Assembly (NCBI GenBank): GCA_023957835.1
Contig: JAMLGP010000001.1
Coordinates: forward strand, 303,575 to 367,574
DNA from: Homoserinimonas sp.
GTDB taxonomy: Bacteria > Actinomycetota > Actinomycetes > Actinomycetales > Microbacteriaceae
DNA length: 64,000 nucleotides
Direction: 5' to 3'
A model generated the notes under the pieces. The model searched no databases. It saw only the letters and a list, made by a program, of their open reading frames with translations, and was not told the origin of the DNA. This document shows positions 58,997-64,000 of this stretch, piece by piece. The first letter of the stretch is position 1, and each line of letters opens with the position of its first letter. Both the position numbers and the translations under genes were made by a program.

Positions 58997-59926
58997 ATGG
59001 GCTTTTCACTTGATACCGTTGACCACGTGCAGAACGCAGATTCAATCCTCGCCAAGTTCGATGCCCTCATCGAGAAACTGCACGATGAATCGGCCGAGGA
59101 GAAACGCACAGTCCAGGCTGAAGTCAAGAAGAAGCAGAAGAAGGCCAAGGCGGAGGCCGCAGAAAAGGCCGTTGTTCTCAGGGTTGAAGGGCTTTCAAAA
59201 CAATTCGGCGAAACCAAAGCGGTCGACGAAATCAGCCTCGAAGTTTCTACCGGGACTGTGCAGGGAATTGTCGGCCCGAACGGCGCCGGGAAAACCACAA
59301 CCCTCTCAATGATTTGCGGATTACTTAGACCAGATGAAGGGAAAGTCTTCGTAGACGGTATGGATGTCTGGGCAAATCCGGCCGCAGCAAAAAGGCAAAT
59401 GGGGGTACTTCCGGACCGATTGAGGCTGTTCGATCGGCTGACCGGAAACCAACTGCTCTACTATGCGGGCATCCTGCGCGACCTGCCGCCGCAGACCGTA
59501 AGAGAGCGAATCGTTCAGCTTTCCAGAACCTTTGGATTCGAGGATGCCCTGCCAAGACTCGTAGCCGATTATTCGGCCGGAATGGTCAAAAAGATCGCAC
59601 TTGCTGCGGCCCTCATTCACTCGCCGAAGCTACTGGTTCTTGATGAACCCTTCGAATCGGTGGACCCGGTTTCCGCAAGCGCGATCATCGAGGTGCTCGG
59701 CAACTACGTGAAGGCGGGCGGCACGGTAGTGCTCTCGAGCCACAGCATGGAACTGATCGAGCGAATGTGCGACTCGGTCGCGATCATCGTCGACGGCAAG
59801 GTGCTCGTTTCCGGAACCGTCGATGAGGTGCGCGGGGCCGGGCGACTCGAAGACAAGTTCATTGAAGTGGTCGGCGGCAAGGGAGCGGTGGAGGATCTCG
59901 AGTGGTTGCACGATTTCTCAAGCTAA
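58997..59926 (+). CDS. ABC transporter ATPase with N-terminal coiled coil
   Basis: A 309-residue ATPase. Residues 1-58 form a highly charged helix (AEEKRTVQAEVKKKQKKAKAEAAEK), followed by a standard ABC domain: GPNGAGKTTT (93-102), a variant signature DYSAGMVKK in place of LSGGQ, LLVLDEPFESVDP and SSHSME. It belongs to the ABC-2 branch (CcmA/NatA-like) and pairs with the large permease encoded next, which starts within its end. Cargo unknown. It is divergent from the nucleotidyltransferase gene. Confidence 0.9.
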   Translation: MGFSLDTVDHVQNADSILAKFDALIEKLHDESAEEKRTVQAEVKKKQKKAKAEAAEKAVVLRVEGLSKQFGETKAVDEISLEVSTGTVQGIVGPNGAGKTTTLSMICGLLRPDEGKVFVDGMDVWANPAAAKRQMGVLPDRLRLFDRLTGNQLLYYAGILRDLPPQTVRERIVQLSRTFGFEDALPRLVADYSAGMVKKIALAAALIHSPKLLVLDEPFESVDPVSASAIIEVLGNYVKAGGTVVLSSHSMELIERMCDSVAIIVDGKVLVSGTVDEVRGAGRLEDKFIEVVGGKGAVEDLEWLHDFSS

Positions 59927-61476
59927 AGCTTCGACTGCTTGGGAATCTGTTCCGCCGCAGCCCCTGGCAGATCTTCGGACTCGTCGTCGGATTCAGTTAC
60001 GGAGTCGGCACCGCCGTTGCAGCGGCGGCCGGCTTGATCGCGCTTCGGCTTGCCCCGGTGGAACTCGCAAGAGACGTCGTCGTTTCTGCGGGTTCCCTGA
60101 TTGTTCTTGGCTTCCTGCTGGTTCCCCTGGTATTCGGCGCAGATGACACTCTCGATCCGCGCTCGTTCAGCCTTTTTGGAATTCCCACCTCAAAACTGTC
60201 GCTCGGGCTTGCAGCCGCGGCGCTCATCGGGGTACCGGCGCTGGCAATTACCCTCGTCGCAATCGCTCAGGTAGTCACCTGGACGCGGGATGCCGGCACA
60301 GTTCTGGTCGCGCTGATCTCAATGGTTCTTATTGTCGCGACCTGCATTCTCGGTGCCAGAGTCACAACGAGCATTGCGGCTTTGCTGCTTTCGAGCCGGA
60401 GGGCGAGAGAAGTCACCGGACTGACCTCGCTGCTTGTGCTAAGCGCAATCGCTCCGCTGGTCGCGCTCGCGGTAACCGTCGACTGGGCAAAGGACGGACT
60501 TAGGGTCCTCAACGGCCTTGCCGGCGTGCTCGCCTTTACACCGTTGGGCGCGGTTTGGGCAGCGCCAGCCGCAGCGGCCGGTGGGAATGCGGGGCTCGCG
60601 ATTCTGTTTCTGTTCATTGCCGCGGCTTTTCTTGCAGTCCTGTGGTTCGCATGGAGCTTCGTAGTTTCCCGGATGCTGGTTACGCCTGAACGGGTCAGCC
60701 GCGAGCGTCCACACGCCGGCCTCGGCTGGTTCGGGCTCGTGCCTGGAAATCAGGCCGGAGCAATCGCAGCCCGCAGTCTGAGTTATTGGGGGAGGGATGC
60801 GAGATACCGGGCTTCGCTTGTGATAGTCCCGGTCATCCCCGCAGTCATGATGGCGGCTTTGTACCCGGCGGGAGTGCCGTTTCACGTGCTGGTTCTGCTG
60901 CCGGTGCCGATCATGTGCTTCTTCATCGCCTGGAGCACGGTGCACAACGACGTCGCCTTCGACAACACGGCCATCTGGCTGCACGTCGCGAGCAATATCC
61001 GCGGCTGGGCTGATCGGCTGGGCCGAATTGTCCCGCCGCTGCTGCTAGGCATCTTCGTAATCGCTCTGGGCACTCCGCTGACAGTCTGGGGATACGGTTC
61101 CGCGGATGTGGCACCGGCGCTGATCGGCATGAGCTCCTGCGTGCTGCTGGTAGGCCTCGGACTCTCGAGCGTAATTTCGGCGGCCTTCCCTTACCCGGCA
61201 GTGCACCCCGGAGCGGGCCCGTTCGCGCAGCCGCAGTCGAGCGCGGGAGGGGCATCCTGGGTTCAGGGGCTCTCGTTCTTCGCGGTACTTGGAATTTCAA
61301 TTCCCTCCGTGTGGCTCGCGGTCCTGGCCCTTCAGCGCGGCGGCGGATACAGCGTCGCGGCGCTGCTTGTCGGCCTTGCAATCGGGCTCGCTGCGATAAT
61401 CGCCGGGGTCTACTTCGGCGGGAAAGTCTTCGAGCGCCGCGGTCCCGAGCTGCTAGCGTTCACGGCGAGGTACTAG
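59902..61476 (+). CDS. Large ABC-2 type permease
   Basis: A 524-residue membrane protein with about twelve hydrophobic segments, twice the normal ABC-2 size, so two half-permeases appear joined. No extracellular domain is seen. The GTG start overlaps the ATPase gene by 25 bases, so both are made together. Homologues occur in actinobacteria as ATPase/permease pairs without an assigned substrate. Confidence 0.85.
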   Translation: MVARFLKLKLRLLGNLFRRSPWQIFGLVVGFSYGVGTAVAAAAGLIALRLAPVELARDVVVSAGSLIVLGFLLVPLVFGADDTLDPRSFSLFGIPTSKLSLGLAAAALIGVPALAITLVAIAQVVTWTRDAGTVLVALISMVLIVATCILGARVTTSIAALLLSSRRAREVTGLTSLLVLSAIAPLVALAVTVDWAKDGLRVLNGLAGVLAFTPLGAVWAAPAAAAGGNAGLAILFLFIAAAFLAVLWFAWSFVVSRMLVTPERVSRERPHAGLGWFGLVPGNQAGAIAARSLSYWGRDARYRASLVIVPVIPAVMMAALYPAGVPFHVLVLLPVPIMCFFIAWSTVHNDVAFDNTAIWLHVASNIRGWADRLGRIVPPLLLGIFVIALGTPLTVWGYGSADVAPALIGMSSCVLLVGLGLSSVISAAFPYPAVHPGAGPFAQPQSSAGGASWVQGLSFFAVLGISIPSVWLAVLALQRGGGYSVAALLVGLAIGLAAIIAGVYFGGKVFERRGPELLAFTARY

Positions 61477-61506
61477 CGCAGCCGAACGCTCGCTCGCGGC
61501 AGAAGG

Positions 61507-61512
61507 TACCCT
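61507..61512 (+). promoter_or_regulatory. Putative -10 element of the DUF3039 gene
   Basis: TACCCT followed by six bases and the ATG. Confidence 0.5.
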
Positions 61513-61518
61513 TTAGGC

Positions 61519-61791
61519 ATGAGTTCCGTTTCAAACAGCCCGGATGAAGTCGGCGGCGGCACCGCGACTCTCGATCGCGAACTGGAAGAGCTGCTCGAGC
61601 AGGAGCAGCTCGAGGACGGAGACCACGAGCGTTTTTCGCACTACGTCCCCAAGAACAAGATTGTGGAGTCCGCTGTCACCGGCAAGCCGGTCCGCGCACT
61701 TTGCGGCAAGCTCTGGACGCCTGGCCGCGATCCGGAAAAGTTTCCGATCTGCCCGACCTGCCGCGAAATCTACGAAAAGATGAAGCCCTGA
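61519..61791 (+). CDS. DUF3039 family small protein
   Basis: A 90-residue protein. The acidic N-terminal half (LDRELEELLEQEQLEDGDHE) leads to the conserved DUF3039 core: RFSHYVPKNKIVESAVTGKPVRALCGK (marks: HYVPKNKI and VRALCGKLW) and CPTCREIYE. Cys in ALCGK with the two cysteines in CPTC could bind zinc. A small regulatory or scaffold role is possible; function unknown. It is convergent with pncB, ten bases apart. Confidence 0.9.
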   Translation: MSSVSNSPDEVGGGTATLDRELEELLEQEQLEDGDHERFSHYVPKNKIVESAVTGKPVRALCGKLWTPGRDPEKFPICPTCREIYEKMKP

Positions 61792-61803
61792 GGCGACATC
61801 GAC

Positions 61804-63108
61804 TCAGTCGTAGATAGTCGGGATGGCCGGCTCGCCCCTGGTTAGCCTGAATGCGTCGATCGGCAGTTCGGCTACCGCATTGGCGCAGTGCGATCTGGCA
61901 AGCTTCGTGCCTTCGATTCCGGTGTACCGCCCGTCGGCTTCGCCATCGGTCATTAGCTCGACGAGCAGCTTCCTTCCCTTGTCGGCGTAGGACTCCTGAG
62001 TGTCAGGGTCATCGTCAACGTGCAGCACTTCGGCGACTGCCACTCCCGTGTTGATCTGTCTGATCGGGACCTTCCTGCCGCCGACCGAGAGCTTCGCCTT
62101 CGACTTCTTCGCTACCGAGAGCCATTCGCCGTCGTCTCCCACTCTCGCGACGAGCTTGTAAACCATTCCCGCGGTTGGTGAACCTGATCCGGTTACCACC
62201 GAGGTACCCGCCCCGTAGGCGTCGACCGGAGCGGCCCTAAGCGAGGCAATCGCGTATTCGTCGAGATCGCTCGTGACGGTAATCTTCGTCTTCGTTGCTC
62301 CGAGACTGTCGAGGAGCTTTCGAACGGATGCCGCCTGTCCTGGCAAATCGCCGCTGTCGATCCGAACAGCACCCAGCTCGGTGCCCGCGACCTTCACAGC
62401 AAGTTTGACCGCGGCGGTCACATCGTAGGTATCAACCAGCAGAGTCGTGCCCGGACCGAGGGCGTCAACCTGGGCGCGAAATGCCTGCTCCTCCGAATCG
62501 TGCAGGAGAGTAAAGGAGTGCGCCGCCGTCCCCATGGTCGGCACTCCCCAGGTTCTGCCGGCCTCAAGGTTGCTGGTCGAGCTGAACCCGGCAATGAAGG
62601 CTGCTCTCGCTGCAGCAACGGCGGCCTCCTCGCTCGCCCTGCGGGATCCCATTTCAGCAATCGGGCGGCCCTCGGCCGCGCAAACCATCCGACTGGCGGC
62701 GCTCGCGACCGCCGAGTCGTAGTTGAGCACGCTCAGGGCGAGGGTCTCGAGCACTACCGCCTCGGCAAAAGTCCCCTCAACAATCAGAATCGGCGAGCCG
62801 GGAAAGTAGACCTCGCCTTCCTGGTATCCCCAGATGTTTCCGTTGAAGCGATAGTTTGCGAGCCAGTCGAGGGTCGGGGTGTCGACTACTGAATTGGCTT
62901 TCAACCAGTCGAGTTCGGCATCCCCGAATCTGAACTGCTCGACGAGTTCGAGCAGCCGGCCCGTGCCAGCGACAACGCCGTAGCGGCGACCGTTCGGCAG
63001 GTGCCTGGCGAACACCTCGAAAATCGATCGCCGGTTTGCGGTTCCGGCCTTGAGGGCGGCCTCCACCATGGTCAATTCGTAGCGGTCAGTCAACAGTGCG
63101 CTGGTCAC
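61804..63108 (-). CDS. pncB: Nicotinate phosphoribosyltransferase
   Basis: A 434-residue enzyme of NAD salvage that joins nicotinate with PRPP. Family marks are [14 protein letters not shown] at the N-terminus, [35 protein letters not shown] (with the catalytic His) and [17 protein letters not shown]. Length is normal. The GTG start lies six bases from TAGGCT on the minus strand. It is divergent from murI with 77 bases between starts. NudC in this window acts on the same NAD pool from the degradative side. Confidence 0.95.
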   Translation of the reverse strand: MTSALLTDRYELTMVEAALKAGTANRRSIFEVFARHLPNGRRYGVVAGTGRLLELVEQFRFGDAELDWLKANSVVDTPTLDWLANYRFNGNIWGYQEGEVYFPGSPILIVEGTFAEAVVLETLALSVLNYDSAVASAASRMVCAAEGRPIAEMGSRRASEEAAVAAARAAFIAGFSSTSNLEAGRTWGVPTMGTAAHSFTLLHDSEEQAFRAQVDALGPGTTLLVDTYDVTAAVKLAVKVAGTELGAVRIDSGDLPGQAASVRKLLDSLGATKTKITVTSDLDEYAIASLRAAPVDAYGAGTSVVTGSGSPTAGMVYKLVARVGDDGEWLSVAKKSKAKLSVGGRKVPIRQINTGVAVAEVLHVDDDPDTQESYADKGRKLLVELMTDGEADGRYTGIEGTKLARSHCANAVAELPIDAFRLTRGEPAIPTIYD

Positions 63109-63114
63109 AAGGAG

Positions 63115-63120
63115 AGCCTA
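63115..63120 (-). promoter_or_regulatory. Putative -10 element of pncB
   Basis: TAGGCT on the minus strand followed by six bases and GTG at 63108. Confidence 0.5.
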
Positions 63121-63171
63121 TCTGCGCTCCGGAGTCGAGGCTGCGATGGCCGTGCTCGGGCCCGAGTTCAT

Positions 63172-63177
63172 TAGACT
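63172..63177 (+). promoter_or_regulatory. Putative -10 element of murI
   Basis: TAGACT, eight bases before the GTG at 63186, slightly longer than the usual spacing here. Confidence 0.35.
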
Positions 63178-63185
63178 CTTTACTC

Positions 63186-64000
63186 GTGACCGACGCTCCG
63201 ATTGGCATCTTCGATTCCGGAGTGGGCGGACTGACGGTCGCCAGGGCAATAATCGACCAGTTGCCGCACGAATCGGTGCTTTATGTCGGCGATACCGCTC
63301 ACTCACCCTACGGGCCAAAGCCGATAGCGAAGGTGCGCGAGTATTCGCTCAAGGTGATGGATGACCTCGTCGCCCAGGGCGTGAAACTCCTGGTGATCGC
63401 CTGCAACACGGCATCAGCCGCCATGCTTCGCGATGCGAGAGAACGGTTCACCGACGGCTACGGAATTCCAGTCGTAGAGGTTATTCAGCCCGCGGTCCGC
63501 GCCGCTGTGAGACAGACCCGGAACCGCAAGGTCGGCGTGATCGGAACCGAGGGGACGATCAAGTCGCGCGCTTATGAGGACGCGTTTTCTGCGGCATCCG
63601 ACCTCGAGTTGTTTACTCAGGCATGTCCGAGGTTCGTCGAGTTTGTGGAGGCCGGAGTAACCTCCAGCCCGGAGTTGTTCAGGGTCGCCGAGGACTATCT
63701 CGCGCCGCTCAAGGAGGCCGGGATCGACACTTTGGTTCTGGGCTGCACCCACTACCCGCTCATGTCGGCGGCGATTCAATTTGTGATGGGCCGCGATGTG
63801 ACCCTGGTCTCCAGCGCCGAGGAGACAGCCTTCGACGTGTTTCGCACCCTCGTCAAGCACGAGCTCCTGCGCGAGGCGGGTTCTGCCCCCAGCTACAGGT
63901 TCGAGGCGACAGGAGAGAGCAAGGCGGAGTTCCTGAAGCTCGCTCGCCGCTTTCTCGGCCCCGAAGTCTCGAGCGTCGAACTGGTCGGAGAAGCCGATGC
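63186..64000 (+). CDS. murI: Glutamate racemase (3' end outside the window)
   Basis: The visible 271 codons encode nearly the whole enzyme that makes D-glutamate for peptidoglycan. Motifs: [16 protein letters not shown] (Asp10, Ser11), Cys73 in [20 protein letters not shown], and Cys187 with His in LGCTHYPL; the two cysteines are the acid/base pair. The frame stays open to the last base, so the stop lies just beyond the window. The GTG start gives the expected N-terminus [12 protein letters not shown]. Confidence 0.95.
   Translation, partial: MTDAPIGIFDSGVGGLTVARAIIDQLPHESVLYVGDTAHSPYGPKPIAKVREYSLKVMDDLVAQGVKLLVIACNTASAAMLRDARERFTDGYGIPVVEVIQPAVRAAVRQTRNRKVGVIGTEGTIKSRAYEDAFSAASDLELFTQACPRFVEFVEAGVTSSPELFRVAEDYLAPLKEAGIDTLVLGCTHYPLMSAAIQFVMGRDVTLVSSAEETAFDVFRTLVKHELLREAGSAPSYRFEATGESKAEFLKLARRFLGPEVSSVELVGEAD

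Overview
The window reads as a compact actinobacterial chromosome segment, most likely from the family Microbacteriaceae (inference). Supporting signs are DUF3117, DUF3039, DUF3107, DUF2342 and UPF0182 family proteins, AdnAB-type helicase-nucleases, UvrD2, tetrahydrodipicolinate succinylase of the actinobacterial type, moderate-to-high GC, frequent GTG/TTG starts and a very high coding density. Many genes have a TANNNT hexamer exactly 6-7 bases before the start codon, the signature of leaderless transcription.

Layout. 1-7.5 kb: small membrane protein, fdxA, gltA, the divergent lysine pair dapD/dapE, a PIG-V-like mannosyltransferase, DUF3117, Nudix, O-methyltransferase and tatB. 7.5-12 kb: a divergent unit of succinate-semialdehyde-type dehydrogenase, a GPH-family symporter and a sphingosine-1-phosphate-lyase-like PLP enzyme. 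12-18.7 kb: Mrp, DUF1003 and MgtE_N/CBS operon, a stress-protein-like membrane protein, PepP, a membrane-anchored EEP-family phosphohydrolase and a PHP phosphoesterase. 18.7-39.4 kb: a block whose order resembles M. tuberculosis Rv3211 to Rv3193c (DEAD helicase, ferritin-like, DUF3107, AdnA, AdnB, small kinase, NudC, UvrD2, ThiF-like, DUF2342 protease-like, PDZ-Lon, UPF0182), with an added MFS exporter, ending at an initiator tRNA.

39.5-46.4 kb is more accessory: a truncated STAND-like ATPase next to the tRNA, a small orphan protein, SRAP, thiolase, nitrilase, a DapC-like aminotransferase, and a lipoprotein/secreted-protein pair of unknown role. 46.5-59 kb holds an HtrA protease with repeat insertions, a GT2 glycosyltransferase, TfoX-like protein, two CDP-glycerol glycerophosphotransferase family proteins, EcsC, an island of toxin-antitoxin genes (Phd/PIN, RHH/MazF, orphan VapB), and the TagGH-type ABC exporter with a nucleotidyltransferase. 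Together the GT2, the glycerophosphotransferases, the nucleotidyltransferase and TagGH look like a cell-wall polyol-phosphate polymer locus split by the toxin-antitoxin island. 59-64 kb: a second ABC transporter, DUF3039, pncB and the 5' part of murI, which runs off the window.

Short tandem repeats with periods of 10, 15, 18, 24 and 36 bases are concentrated between about 42.8 and 58.1 kb and were not seen in the first 40 kb. The least explained elements are the symporter/PLP-enzyme/dehydrogenase unit, the tRNA-side gene remnants, a 23-bp-stem hairpin with neighbouring 36-bp repeats before the nitrilase gene, the lipoprotein/secreted pair, and the glycine-serine repeat head on the TagH ATPase.
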